DNA from: Lasiosphaeria ovina
Taxonomy: Eukaryota > Ascomycota > Sordariomycetes > Sordariales > Lasiosphaeriaceae
Assembly: GCA_033439765.1 (NCBI GenBank)
Contig: JAULSN010000008.1
Span: 372,001-436,000 of the forward strand
Direction: 5' to 3'
DNA length: 64,000 nucleotides
The position numbers and the translations under genes are program-made. Under the pieces are notes generated by a model that was not told where the DNA came from, did not search any database, and was given only the letters and a program-made list of their open reading frames with translations. Shown here one piece after another: positions 1-11,900 of this stretch (positions are counted from its first letter, which is position 1; each line of letters starts with the position of its first letter).

Positions 1-641
1 TGGCCTTTGCGAACGAGTAGAGGTGCCATGTTTGCACACGCTGTCTAGTTGTATTCCATTGTTGACGCCCTTGGGTCACGCCGCTTGTTGGCCCGTCGGG
101 GCACTTCGAGGAGTTCAGGTCCCAATATATCATGGCGGATTTGCTGCACATGATAAGACGTCTCAATTTCCGGTCCTGTGATTTGCCTGCTATGTTTTAG
201 CTGTCTCTATCTGCGTACCTAGAGAGATTCGACGAATCGTTGTCTCAACATCACAGCGCAGAACCGTTGGGCCTAGATAATAGTTATCTCTCATGGAGGG
301 CGGCTATTGCAATTGACGTGGCAGTGCCAGCGTCATATCACTGGCCGCTGACTGAGCTCACTGAACTGCGGCGACGACGACGAGTGGCTTAGACCAGGCT
401 GCGCGCACAATTTTCCGCTGATAGTTGGTTGTGACCGATTCTGGATTTGATCTGATCAATGAGGGAGTCGTGGCAATTGACTTGGAGTGAAAATGGGAAA
501 ATATTTAGTGGAGAGTAGTACGTAAATAGAGTAAATAAGACTGGAATCCATCCAAGCCATCCCCTTCCGATTCTAGCGCAGGAACAGCGCCTTGGCGGCT
601 GCCTGGGCGATGGCCAGTGCGCACGCCAGTGACGGTGACAC
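1..641. other. Intergenic / upstream region of HET gene
   Basis: No convincing coding frame. A short open frame on the minus strand (389-775) overlaps the HET start and has no recognisable domain, so I treat it as chance. The stretch presumably holds the promoter of the HET gene, but I see no clear core element. Confidence 0.5.
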
Positions 642-2609
642 GTGGGTGACTTCCAGGCTGCATTTGCGGGCACAACCATGGGCAGGGGTGGCTCTTGCTC
701 TTTCTCGTCCGTGACTGCCGTTAAAGAAAGCGGAGAAATGTCTGCATCAGCAGATTCAGACCCCGCGCTTGCCATTCTTGGAAACGACGAGACCCTGAAC
801 CCAAGCCTTTGCGCAGCTTGCAGAGGACTCTTTACGAAACAGGGAATCCACCAGCTTAGAACCCAACAGGGCTACCGTCATCTGAAACTAGCAGACATAC
901 GAAGCAGCTCCCAGAAAGGCTGCCCGGTATGCAAGCTCTTCCTCGAGCCCGAGAACTGGGGTGCGGCACTATATGGAAATGGGATGGACGACCGTTATAT
1001 TTTTGCCCGCATAGAGAACGACTCAAGCTATGTCCGGCCCAGTGGCGCTTTCGTCATGAGCCGGCTCGAGCTCTCTTGGGTGACTGACGAGAAGCGTCAG
1101 TTTAGAAAGAGAATCTCGCCACTTAGCTTCTACGCTCATCAAGACGACCCTTGCGCTGCATTCGTTCCCAGACGGCCCGTCCACTCGGACTTTGCATCAC
1201 CAAAGATCATCTCAACGGCGCGAGCATTTATCGACGAGTGTCGGGCAGGCCACGCTGAGTGCGAACCGCGTGAGTCGCCAGCCTGCCTTCCCACCCGTGT
1301 CCTTGATGTGACTGGGAATCGCCCTGAGGCTGAGGTGAAGCTACACCTTCCTCACCCTCAGGAAATTGCCGAGTATGTGACGTTAAGCTACTGCTGGGGC
1401 GGCCCTCAGCCTCTACTTTTGACGCTTGAAACGCTGGAAGAATTTCAGTCGGGCATTGACATTAGCCGCCTACCACCCACCATTCGAGATGCCGTCGTCA
1501 CAACACGCAATCTGGGCTTTCAATACCTATGGGTCGACGCTCTCTGCATCATCCAGGACAGCGAGCAGGACAAGTTCAACGAGATCGGGAACATGGGCGA
1601 GGTATATCGAAACTCTACCATTACACTCTCAGCCTCACAAGCCACGTCAGTCACCCAAGGATTCTCGCCGGTCTTCACCTTTCAAGGGGTTGGCGCCGAT
1701 GGCGATAACATTGCGGCTCAAGGAGTAGCAGTGGACCTCTCGCTTGCAGCAGGCAAAAGGGGTCGGTTCCACCTAACAAAGAAGGTGTACGACCAAGTCG
1801 AAACCCAACCGCTCAACAAACGCGGCTGGGCTCTGCAGGAATATTTGTTGTCGGGACGCATTCTGTCTTTTGGGAACGAGGCAGTATGGATATGTGGGAG
1901 GCACAAGCACCGGCCCCTCATACCCAGCGTCATGTACGTTGCTGTGTTCCCGTCCCTTGCGCGGACGACTCTCTCAGCAGCGCGCCAACTTAACGCCGAT
2001 CAGCGCTCTGAACTTTGGGCTGACGCGGTCAACGACTTTACGGGGCGAGATTTGACCATTGCCGACGACCGGATCCGGGCGCTGACGGGCGTCATCAGCG
2101 TGTTTGAGGTGGCGTGGGCGGACAAGTGTCTTTGGGGACTCTGGGAGAGCAACTTTGTCGTCGACGCATGGTGGCGACGCTCGAGGGCTGCACCGCCGGC
2201 ACTGTCGAATGCAAGATCCAGACGAGCTCCGTCCTGGTCCTGGATGTCCGTAGACAGCCAGGTTCAACAGCGTGATCAGTCCGCTCGGTCGACGACAGCA
2301 TCGCTGGTGTCTATCGCAGATTCAAGGTGGGCCGTCAATCTTGCAGCCAAATTGATCCCTGCCCGGCAGCAGCAGCAGCGGTTGGTTATGCACATGGATC
2401 TCACGGAAGAAGGGGCCAGAGAAGAGGTCAATGGAAGGGCTATGAGCTTATTGCAGCTAGGCGAGCATCTCAACGGGTTTTCCGAAGGTCTCCTTGTGGT
2501 GGAAGAGGCGGTGGGCAGCAATACATTTCGGAGAGTCGGGTTCTTTGAGTCCTGCGACGACTCACACCTCTGGGCTGATGCACAATATCGAACGGTTGAA
2601 CTTGTATAA
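642..2609 (+). CDS. HET-domain (heterokaryon incompatibility) protein
   Basis: Single-exon protein of 655 aa, or 623 aa if translation starts at the second plausible ATG (738), which lies just before the conserved N-terminal block. HET domains are found in fungal proteins that trigger incompatibility cell death after fusion of unlike strains. The domain is visible at about residues 245-400: YVTLSYCWG (245-253), LWVDALCIIQD (296-306), then RGWALQE (394-400). An N-terminal Cys-rich segment (LCAAC near 57, CPVC near 94) is typical of long HET proteins. The C-terminal part (about 410-655) has no separate domain that I recognise; it ends in the usual variable tail. The NLR gene starts 1.6 kb downstream on the same strand, and HET and NLR genes often share allorecognition loci. 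No frameshift or stop is seen, so it looks functional. The partner allele and trigger cannot be read from sequence. Confidence 0.93.
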   Translation: MGDFQAAFAGTTMGRGGSCSFSSVTAVKESGEMSASADSDPALAILGNDETLNPSLCAACRGLFTKQGIHQLRTQQGYRHLKLADIRSSSQKGCPVCKLFLEPENWGAALYGNGMDDRYIFARIENDSSYVRPSGAFVMSRLELSWVTDEKRQFRKRISPLSFYAHQDDPCAAFVPRRPVHSDFASPKIISTARAFIDECRAGHAECEPRESPACLPTRVLDVTGNRPEAEVKLHLPHPQEIAEYVTLSYCWGGPQPLLLTLETLEEFQSGIDISRLPPTIRDAVVTTRNLGFQYLWVDALCIIQDSEQDKFNEIGNMGEVYRNSTITLSASQATSVTQGFSPVFTFQGVGADGDNIAAQGVAVDLSLAAGKRGRFHLTKKVYDQVETQPLNKRGWALQEYLLSGRILSFGNEAVWICGRHKHRPLIPSVMYVAVFPSLARTTLSAARQLNADQRSELWADAVNDFTGRDLTIADDRIRALTGVISVFEVAWADKCLWGLWESNFVVDAWWRRSRAAPPALSNARSRRAPSWSWMSVDSQVQQRDQSARSTTASLVSIADSRWAVNLAAKLIPARQQQQRLVMHMDLTEEGAREEVNGRAMSLLQLGEHLNGFSEGLLVVEEAVGSNTFRRVGFFESCDDSHLWADAQYRTVELV

Positions 2610-4246
2610 TTCATAATTATAAGCTAGTCACCTGCGGCTAAGCCATGTTTAGACTCTGCTCGAGGAGCCGAGAGGCAAAAAAGTGTCCTAGTCCTGCTAG
2701 GACTACCGAGTTTGACCAAGCCCCCTCCACTCCGTTTTGCTCCATGACCACGCTCGCATCCTTTATTATCATCTCCTTTCTTTAATCTGTTGTAGATCAC
2801 TAATGATGACCAACATCCGTGTCCACTTATCGTCTCCCGTAATAGTTACTAATATTGAAGTCGATGGGACCGTGTTGGAATGACAAGGTACTAGTCACTA
2901 TAGTAACCATTAAACGAAAGGTAGGGGGTTTGTGGTGTTTGCAAGGGTTGCTCCGAGTTATGAACCACCATCGAGAATCTCCCACAGCCGTCGTCATCGG
3001 ACAATGCCCAGCGCCTGTCGCAGCAAGTACCTGCCGTAACCAGTTGACAGTTGCACACTACTTACGGTCAAGAAGCCGGCTCTCAGCCAGGAGTTCCCAC
3101 CCTGTGACCGAAGTATTGGTGCGAAAAGGCAGGGGCTGATCTAATCTAATCAATCTACAGTTAATCTTATCAGATTCAGCTAATGTAACCACCGCCACGA
3201 AGAGGATGACTAGACCACTGTTTATGTGAACTGCAAAATTGGCTGGTTCCCAATGCCGTAGTGCCGTGTGATAGCGTTGCCTGTTGCGCTAATGTACGTT
3301 GCATCTCTTGTCTGTCAGCATACCAGGTTCAGGCATGTCATCGTTCCAAAATTGAGACCCAGTAGTCCCGCCGGTAGCTGGGCACTCGCTCAATTATTGT
3401 AGAAATTCTCTTTCTTCGGATGTTGCCATGTGGTCCCCCTGTACAGTGTCCTAGGGTTGAGTTTGATAGGTTTGTGCTCTGAAGTTATTACAAAGCAGAT
3501 CGACTTACCTATGCTTTGCGCCGCTTTTCCGCCCGCGTGCTTTGATCTCTCCAAGAAAGGCATGAGATTCATCCAGTTCCAGACCTTCCGGAAACTCTAG
3601 CTCCCCAGCCACATGACTGAAGCTGATATTTAATCACCAGCAATTTAAGCTCCTGCGTTGGCCTCTAGACCAATCTTACTGCAAATGCCAGCATATATGT
3701 ATGTCCCGCCTGGAGATCTGTCCTTGCGGGAATCTCCCCATCTCGATATCAATGCCGGCTTTTGTTGTCTAGCGCTAGCTACGTGTCTTACGCACGCAGT
3801 CGTGGCAGAGGTTTGAGTTCACCACAAACGACACAATAGCCGGAGTCACAGATGCGGCATGAACCAATATCAAAAGAAAGTATAGTGGTTGTGAATATGC
3901 ATCAAACTCCCTAGGTTTTCTTCTAAATCAGGTAGTCTTATATCCGTTTATCATTTAGCTTGCCAATCTATGTTTATTCATGGGGCTGAAGAGATTTGCC
4001 TCGCCTCCCACCAAACCACAACCACAACGCTCGAAACACGTGAGTGCAGGGTGGCCCCCAATGCCAAGACTTTTCTTCACATCAGGGAGTCCAGCTCCAT
4101 AGAGTCGATAGCGAAAGCCTAGAGACGAGGCTGCGGTTCAGAACGCTCCTGGCCAAGAAGAGGGGGTGTCGTGTACTTTCGTGCCCAACCCCTCATTTCG
4201 CTTTCCTCCCCCAACATAATCTTGGCTGCAGCTTCTTAAGGTAACC
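2610..4246. other. Intergenic, 1.6 kb between HET and NLR genes
   Basis: Only short open frames without conserved motifs. It should hold the HET 3' end and the NLR promoter. I see no RNA gene, terminal repeat or transposon feature. Confidence 0.5.
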
Positions 4247-7200
4247 ATGTCGCGACCAAGAACTATCGCATCCGCGGCTGGGCCCACAGCACGCCGCCCT
4301 TCGGTGAGACAAGCGCTTCCCTGATGTCGGGCCTAGCTTACCGCTGACTTTATCATGTCCACCCCCACAGAATGACGCGACGATACCATCCCTTGCCTCC
4401 CCTCCACGGTCGCCTTCAGGCTTCCAGCTCACCCGCGAATTCATCCGCCGCATGACGATCCGTTCCACCTCGACAGCTGCCTCCTCGGATTCCAGGAGCT
4501 CTACCTCTCGACGGCATTCAGTCGCAAATTACTGGGAGGGCGCCGGTCCCTACGGTCTGACTTGCATCCACAACCCGCCCGAACCATTTATCGACCTCGT
4601 CTTTGTGCACGGCTTACACGGAGGATCGTACAAGACATGGCGTAAAGAGGAAGAGAGGGGCTATTTCTGGCCAGGCGAGTGGTTGGCCGAGGACCCCGAG
4701 TTCGAGAATGTACGATTTCATACATACGGTTACCCGGCCGACTGGAGTGACTTCAAGGCCAGCAACCTCAACGTTCGCGACTTTGGGAGGTCGCTGTATG
4801 GCCATCTTATGTCGTCTCCATATCTGAGCCGGGGAGAACAGGTACGTAGCAGTCGCCCTGTTCTGGTCGACCGTTGAGACTAATCCCAAGGCTCCGTGTA
4901 GACATCCATTATCCTTGTCGGGCATTCAATGGGCGGTTTGGTTATCAAACAGGTATGTCTATCTGCTAACCCCATACACTCCCTGCAATTCTGATAACGC
5001 GTAACCTTCTCACAGGCATGCCTCGTTGCCTCCCAGTTTAAGGAGTCATCTGACCTGGCCAGTCGAATCAAATGTCTAATGTTTCTTGGGACCCCACATC
5101 AGTCAGTAATTACTACCAATCTGCAATGAGTTGTTCACTCACAAGCACATATCTGACTCTGACTCCAACGTTCAGTGGCTCCAACTCTGCCGAGCGTCTA
5201 GACAAAATTCTTCGAGTGGGCGTTAATCCCATGAGCGCCACTGACTATGTCAGAGACTTGAGACGCGATTCCCTCTCCATCCAGACCATCAACGACGATT
5301 TTCGCCACATTGCCGAGGACTACCTTCTGTACTCGTTTTACGAAACCCGCAAGTCTCCTGGCCTTGGCTATATTGTCGATAAGGATTCGGCGTGCATTGG
5401 TGAGCTCACGCCCACACACAATCAGACCTGACACCTTTTGCTGACGAACATTCTGCTAAGGGGGTCCCAAGCACGAGGTTGTCCTGCCTTTGGACGGGGA
5501 CCATCGCAGTATCTGCAAGTTCGACAACGACGACGACCCCAACTACAGGACAGTGCACGACCACCTGGTGAGGATTGTGGACAGCCTCATTGACATTAGT
5601 TCGGAACTTGAGCTAGATGCTGTTGAGGACTTGGATGTATACTTGGACTGCGAGGAGTCCCACGACGAGACCCTGGAGACGACGCTAGAACAGACGGTCC
5701 CTGGGACTTGCAAGTGGATCAAGACTCGAGAAGACTTCATCCCTTGGATGCACGACTGCAATACCAGTGCTATTCAATACGCCTGGCTGTACTGGCTCCA
5801 CTCTCCGCCAGGAACGGGAAAGTCAGTCATGGCCGCCAACATTATCAAGATGCTCCAGGATCAGGACCAAGATGTGGCCTACTTCTTCTTCGTCGACGGG
5901 AACAAGTACCATCGCAACGTTGCCGGCCTATTAAGATCTCTCGCTTTCCAGATGGCACAGAGCCAGCCGCTCGTCTTTGACGCTATCTTTGAAATGCAGA
6001 AAGCCGGCGTGCAGTGGAGCGAGGCGGACGAGAGGCTCATCTGGCGCAAGCTCTTTGCCAACTGCATACTCAAGCTGCCGCTCAAAAAGACACAGTACTG
6101 GGTCGTCGACGCCCTCGACGAAAGCGCTGATCCTGGCCATCTTTGGCCACTACTCAAATCCATGCGTCCCAAGTTCAACGTCCGCATCTTCCTCACGAGC
6201 CGGACCTCGGCAGACATGCGTAAGCAGTTTCAGCAGCTCGAGAATCGGACGACGGCAGGCGGTGGTGTCATGCGGTACACCGAAGATACCATCATCCCGG
6301 AAGACACCCTTGACGACATGCGGCGGTTGTTTCAAGAGAAAAAATCTTCGATCCCCGTCACTGACAATGGGGACCAGGGGAGCATGCTCGATGAGCTCGT
6401 TCAGCGGTCCCAGGGGTCGTTTTTATGGACCAAAATCGTGCTCAAAGAACTCGAGTTTGCCTTTAGCAAGAAAGACGTCAACGAGATCCTCCAAGAGGTC
6501 CCATCCGAGATGGCTTATCACTACAAGGCCATCTTCCGACAGATGTCTCAACATAACGGCAGGAAGAAGCACCTGATTCAAGCCATGATCGCCTGGACAG
6601 TGTGTGGCGTCCGACCTCTCCTCAAAGCCGAGTTCGAGCGGGCTTTGCTGATCGACGTAGGAGAGGATATCACTGGCAATGTCTCACGCACCGTCGAAGG
6701 ATTGTGCAGTCAGATCTTGACCGTAAACAAACAGGGAGCGGTACATGTTGTGCACTCCACGGTGAAGGAGTTTGTGCTCGACAGGAACAACATCTTCGAC
6801 TACAGTATCAAGCGTGACGAAGGCCACCGGCGGCTGGCTATGGCATGCCTGCGATACCTTACCAGTCCCGAGATGCGGCTAGAGGGACGCCTCCATCTGC
6901 TGATGCCAGAGCGGCTGTCCATCGCCGAACGAGTCTCAGAATTCGCCGACTATGCCGCCACCTCGTTTTCCGCACACCTTGTCAACAGCCCAGCCGACGA
7001 CGAAGAGCTGTTTAGCCTTCTCGTCAAGTTCCTCCAGAGCCCCAACGTCCTTTGCTGGATCGAATACGTCGCCGAAAAGCACAAGAGTCTCATCCACATC
7101 AAGGAAGCGGGGACAAATCTCAAGCGGTTCATGGAGAGAAGAGCCAAGTATCTGCCGCCCTTTGGGCCTGGAGTCGAGCTCGCCAACAGCTGGAGCACTG

Positions 7201-9479
7201 ACCTGCTGAGAGTCGTGTCCAAGTTTGGACGCAATATCCTGATGGCTCCTTCTAAGCTCTCCCTTCTCACACCGCCCATCTGCCCACAGAACTCCGCCAT
7301 TCACAGGCAATTCGCAAAGAGAAACCCGGGCTTTCGCGTGGTGGGCATTGCCGAAGACCTTTGGGCTGATGCCATCTCCTATGTTGAGCACCTAGGCTCG
7401 CTGCCTACCGCCATGAACCTTGGGCCACGGTACTTGGCTATTGGCAAAGAGTCTGGGGAGGTACGTCTCTACAACAACGACACGTTTGAAGAGTTTGGCG
7501 ATCTCAGGCATGGAGAAGGGGTTGTGGCGCTCCGATTCAGTAATTCAGGCAATCTGCTAGTTGTTTCGGGGCTTAATGATGTCAAGCTGTGGGATCTCTC
7601 GGAGTCAGATTCGCCATATATCGTCTGGACCAAGACGGTCAACCACACATGCACCTCCTTCCTTTTTGCCGACGACGACGAATTGCTCATGGCCATCTCC
7701 AGCGGGAATTCGGTTTTTGTATTCACAATCGACGAGAAGGAGAGTGGTGATAGCGACGAGAGTGAAGAAGACGAGGACGGTGGCGGTATCAAGGAGATTC
7801 CGTTGGACTCGCCGTTTCCTAGCGCCATCGAAGCATCCATGGTTCTAAAATCATCGAGCATTTCTCCAGACGGGAAGTTCGTCGCTTTGGTGTACGAGGG
7901 CCAGCCAATCTCTATCTGGGGCGTCACTGAGGGGCTTCATCTAGGATTCTGCACTAGGGAAGAGCTGGATGACGGAAAGGACGAGATCGAAAAGATTCTC
8001 TTCAACCCCAACCCCGAACTCGAATACATCGTCGTCACATATCAGCACGGAGGGCTGACGCTCGTCGACTACCACAACCTAAAAGAAGTACGATCCGCCT
8101 CGACCGAAGTCCTCGCACTAGCGTCCAGTCCCGATGGCCACACCCTGGCAACTGGAGACACCGGGGGCAAGATTCGCATTTGGGACTTTGAGAAGCTGGC
8201 GCTTTTGTACGTCATCAATTACCATTCGTCGTCAGTGCGTGAACTACGGTTCAGCACCGATGGGCTGCGGCTGGTCGACCTCCGGGAGACACACTCGGTC
8301 ATTTGGGAGCCGGCCGCACTCATCCGCGGCTGTGACGAGGACGAGGCAAAATCCATGTCTGGAGTATCCATGGCCATTCGACCGCAGTCGGTGGGTGATT
8401 ACGACGACCCTATCGAGATATCATGTCTTGTGTTGCATCCCTCGAGGCCTCTGGCCATTGTCGGCAAATACAACGGCGCTGTCGACACGTATAATCTTGA
8501 GGAGGGGAAGAAGCTGGATGAGCTCTTTACTATTGATAAAGGACGTATTACGCGTATCGCCATGCACAAAAACGGGCTCTTGGCATACGCCTGTTCGGGA
8601 AATAAGATCAGTGTTAGTCTTGTTCATGATGATGAGAAGACCCTCAAGATGCAGAAAACCCTCTTCACCATTCCCGACTTTGGTGAGCCTGTGCAGCAGC
8701 TCCTGTTCAGCGATTCTGGAGATTCCCTGCTCATAGCCGGAACAAACACAACACAGATCTGGTGTCGAGTCCCCAGAAGTGAAAGCGGGTTTTCACTACT
8801 CAAGCCCTCGAGTACGCCTAGCGACGAGTGCTGGCGGTATCTCCCTTGCTCAGATGACGCAGACAAGTTTGAGCTGATAGACAAGACCATCGACACCCTC
8901 GTCAAACCATCCATCGACGAGACACCGCAGCACCAAAAACAAAAACAGCAACAACAGTCGCCTTGGAAAAGGCTCCATCGCCACAACACGCTCCCTTCCG
9001 ACGGTGGAGTCGACTCACACGTGCGGCTCCACACCGCCTTGGTCGACCTTGACACGGGGTATCTGATTCTGGAATACGAGGGCAAGAAATCTACGCGGCA
9101 ACTGCTGATCCTCGAAAAGGTAGCAGCAGTAACACCCACCAAAACCGACACGCTTTCCCCTCCGCTGGTAGTGCCTGGACCAGCAGCAGCTGACTCGTCC
9201 AACTTCAGGATACTCTTGCATCTCAAACCGTATCAGATCAAGACGTTCCTGGGCATCCACAACAACAGGGTAGTCTATCTGGGCCCCAAATTGTGGGTCC
9301 GCACCGTCGACTTGCACCACCTCCATCCTGGTGCAAAACCAGTCAAAAGGAAGCACTTCTTTGTGCCACATGAGTATATCGGCGGCAGCCACCATGTCGA
9401 CGCCGTCGTTGGTCGCGCTGGCGAGATTGTATTTCCCAGAAGGGGCGAGCTGGCGGTCGTGCATGGCGGGCTTGTATGA
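4247..9479 (+). CDS. NLR: alpha/beta-hydrolase (SesB-like)-NACHT-WD40 STAND protein
   Basis: Six exons predicted: 4247-4303, 4371-4841, 4902-4952, 5016-5101, 5176-5399, 5461-9479; 1635 aa. All introns are GT-AG, 60-74 nt, and the frame closes at every junction. Residues about 90-290 form a serine-hydrolase fold: FVHG oxyanion strand (97-100), GHSMG nucleophile elbow (Ser185), then FLGTPHHGS created by the exon 4/5 splice. The NACHT P-loop GTGKS is at 414-418, Walker B WVVDALDE at about 510-517 and the sensor IFLTSR follows. From about residue 950 there are degenerate WD40 repeats (VKLWDLS near 1003, KIRIWDF near 1197). In this family the C-terminal repeats are thought to sense a ligand, NACHT oligomerises, and the N-terminal domain is the effector. 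All introns lie in the hydrolase part; NACHT and WD40 are one 4-kb exon. The repeats are divergent rather than near-identical, so this is not the HNWD type with recent repeat turnover. The start at 4247 is chosen because exon 1 splices in frame; 4452 is an alternative. Confidence 0.92.
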
Positions 9480-10009
9480 TATGCACGTGCATATAGGTAC
9501 CTATTCCGAACGGAACATGTGTGTGGGATGTTTTGATGAAAGTTATGATGTGTAGGTACATGTGGGTGTATGTCACTTGGCGGTGCAGGATCAAGTGTTA
9601 TACGCATTTATTTTGTTTGTGTGTTTGTTTTCGGTGTAGGAGATACCAGGCTTAGCGTTCATGTTATTTAGACATTCTGTGTTTTTTTCATTTGCCATTT
9701 CATTGTATAAGTGCTATATAAGCACTTGCGTAGAAATGCACTATAATATTACGATCCTGATTGGAGACACCAAAGGCGCCTCAGGCAGGAAGTAGGTGTG
9801 AGGGTTTGCATCACCCCAGGTGGCCCTGGTGGCCTCGGCGCCTTGGCGTTAGGGCGATCGGGGGCCTACTGCCCTATATAGACAGACAGGCTGAAGGGTC
9901 TCCAAGGCACTATCAAAGTATCTCATAGCAATTGGATTGGTTAAACAGCTAAACGATCTTGTTACTCTATCTACCTTGATACTTTGTGCATCATTCACAT
10001 CCTTGACCC
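9480..10009. other. Intergenic, no gene seen
   Basis: 3' region of the NLR gene followed by unique sequence. Short GGTGG/GCC-rich words occur around 9780-9870, but there is no coding frame or structural repeat that I can support. Confidence 0.4.
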
Positions 10010-10309
10010 TCACCCCTTAGCCACGACCCGAGTCTGTTTTCGGGACACCTTGAAGAACTCGAATAGTGTTCTCCATGCGGGTGCCGGGGTAGAAACGGCT
10101 GTGACAATGGCGTCGTTGATGTACTTGACTTCAGCCTTGAAGAAGGCACTAGGTGGAGGAGAGTCGGCTCGGTCTTTGGTTCCAGCAATTTGGTTCCTCA
10201 ACTTGGTCAACTCGTAGGGATTTGGATAGAGCTGGCGCCAGAGCAAGACGAGAAGCACGCCAGCCAAAAGAAGCAGGCCATAGCCCAGGGAAAAGGACTC
10301 GAGGATCAT
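10010..10309 (-). CDS. Possible small single-pass membrane protein
   Basis: Open frame of 99 codons from an ATG at 10309. The N-terminus is a strong hydrophobic helix (about residues 8-25, rich in Leu and Val) followed by an RQLYPNPYE segment and a polar C-terminus, so an N-terminal membrane anchor is likely if it is translated. I do not recognise a family. The anchor plus proline-containing segment resembles the start of a membrane-anchored oxidase, but no catalytic motif follows, so I do not claim that. It could be a chance frame or a truncated gene. Confidence 0.28.
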   Translation of the reverse strand: MILESFSLGYGLLLLAGVLLVLLWRQLYPNPYELTKLRNQIAGTKDRADSPPPSAFFKAEVKYINDAIVTAVSTPAPAWRTLFEFFKVSRKQTRVVAKG

Positions 10310-11153
10310 GTCTCGTTGACTTGGTTTGTTTTGGTGAGACCCAAGGTTTGGTAAGTTAAGTGTTTGTCAAGGAGAGGAATGAAGACCCTTGCTAAAGTTA
10401 AAGCGCGAGGCCGCATTTTAAGTCCACGTCGTTGGGATGGACTGCGGCCTAGATCGTCGAAAGGAGCTGCAGCTAAGCTCCAATGAAGTTGCACTTGCCA
10501 AGCATTAACCCTTGTCACACCGTACACCGCGAGTGCCATTCGATTAGATGTTCAGAAGATATGCATGGGCCACAGCTTTCTAGCTCAGCTACCTTCGTGC
10601 GGCACAGAGCCAGCCCAGAACCATGGTTCACGGGAAGAGTCCGAGCAAACAAAACGGAAAGAAGCCGAGCAGTGGCCAGGTGGTGGGGCGCCAGTGTCCC
10701 GAAATTGGGCTCAGAAGAGCATCCTCGCAACTCCACTGCCATTTTCAAACCACAGCAAGCATAACCGGGGCAGCCCAAAAATGGCCTCGTGCTCAGCCTG
10801 GCTCAGCTTAAGGCGGCAACTGCTCAGCTCCGAAAGAGGAAATAAAAACTCTCTTTATCGGTTTCGGGGTCATGTAATGGATGTTACAAATCGGCGGTCT
10901 CCATCGGTGTAATAATTAGTTAGGTATCTACCTAGAGAAACTGCCACATAACCACCAGGAGAGAAAGCCTACGGGAAGGCAGTCTCCAGCATCCCTCTTT
11001 CTTCCAAAAACACTTCAGCCTTGATCTGTTCGCTCCAAGCCTCCAGTCCTGCATCGCCCTTCGACGAGACCCATCACAATCACGGAACGCCACTTCTAAT
11101 AATCTGTAAGCCCCCTGTCGGAGATACCAAAAGAGCAAGAAAGACCCCGAAGC
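10310..11153. other. Intergenic, no gene seen
   Basis: Several overlapping short frames on both strands with no shared motif. It lies between the small putative membrane protein and the 3' end of the first secreted-protein gene. Confidence 0.4.
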
Positions 11154-11900
11154 TTACCCTACACCGACCGCATCTTTCTTGTTGCAAGCACCGTTGGGGC
11201 CCCATATGTCATCGGGCGGTCCCATGGAGGGGCGATCGGCATCCCAGTTGTGGTTGCAATTCCCGTAAGCAACTATGGCATTCCAGGTGCCGTCATCGCT
11301 GAACTTCTGGCCAGATATGCCGCTCTCGGCGCCATTGCAGCAGTGCACAATAACATCATCGAGGCGAGGGACGACGTCTTTGGCACACGAGAGGGTGATG
11401 TCGTGGTTGTTGTCATTGCAAACCTAGGCACATTGCCCCTCACTATCAGCTGCCAAATCGTCACTTAATTATGCCTTTGTTGGGCTGGTCATGTGGCGTT
11501 GAAGAAGCAAGAGCATGCATGGTAGGGAAACCCCGCCCACGAATTGAAAGATAAACGAGCGCGAAAAGAAAAAACATACGTAGACTCCACTTGTGTTGAT
11601 GCAAGATTGCCGCCGACATGTCCGGGCGGGCGTGAAGCAGGTGCCGACGTTGTTCTTCAACCAGGATATATTATCGTCGGTGTCCTGCGTGTCCGCTGTG
11701 TTGAAGATTCCGCAGAAGAGGCCTGTTTGGTGTCAGCAGTCAGCTACGCCATCTCCTCGGAAAGACGCACCTGCGGAGTTGTCGGTTGTGTTGGTTCTTA
11801 GCGAGAGTGGTTTTAGGGATGGCGTGGCCATAGGCCCCGCGGCAATGCAACTGCCCAAAGCGAGAAGGCCCAGAAGGACCCGAAGAAACAGTGCGTTCAT
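11154..11900 (-). CDS. Small secreted cysteine-rich protein, paralogue A
   Basis: Three exons on the minus strand (11900-11771, 11722-11580, 11423-11154); 180 aa. The introns obey GT-AG and the frame closes. Exon 1 encodes a signal peptide (hydrophobic LRVLLGLLALGS, then a small-residue AA cleavage site near residue 20). The mature part has ten cysteines, including TPARTCRR, SCINTSGVY, VCND and a CCNGA pair, and the signature SGISGQKFSDDGTW then DADRPSMGPPDDIWGPNGAC near the C-terminus. Paralogue C (13771-14507) has the same exon 1 and exon 2 lengths (130 and 143 nt), and a broken paralogue lies between them, so the three arose by tandem duplication. I do not recognise the family. The features fit an apoplastic or cell-surface effector-like or antagonism protein, which is inference only. 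The second intron is unusually long (156 nt) compared with its neighbours. Confidence 0.8.

Noticed and set aside
10010..10309. Cytochrome P450 N-terminus
   Set aside because: Only a membrane anchor and a proline-containing segment are seen; no I-helix or haem-Cys motif follows on the strand.
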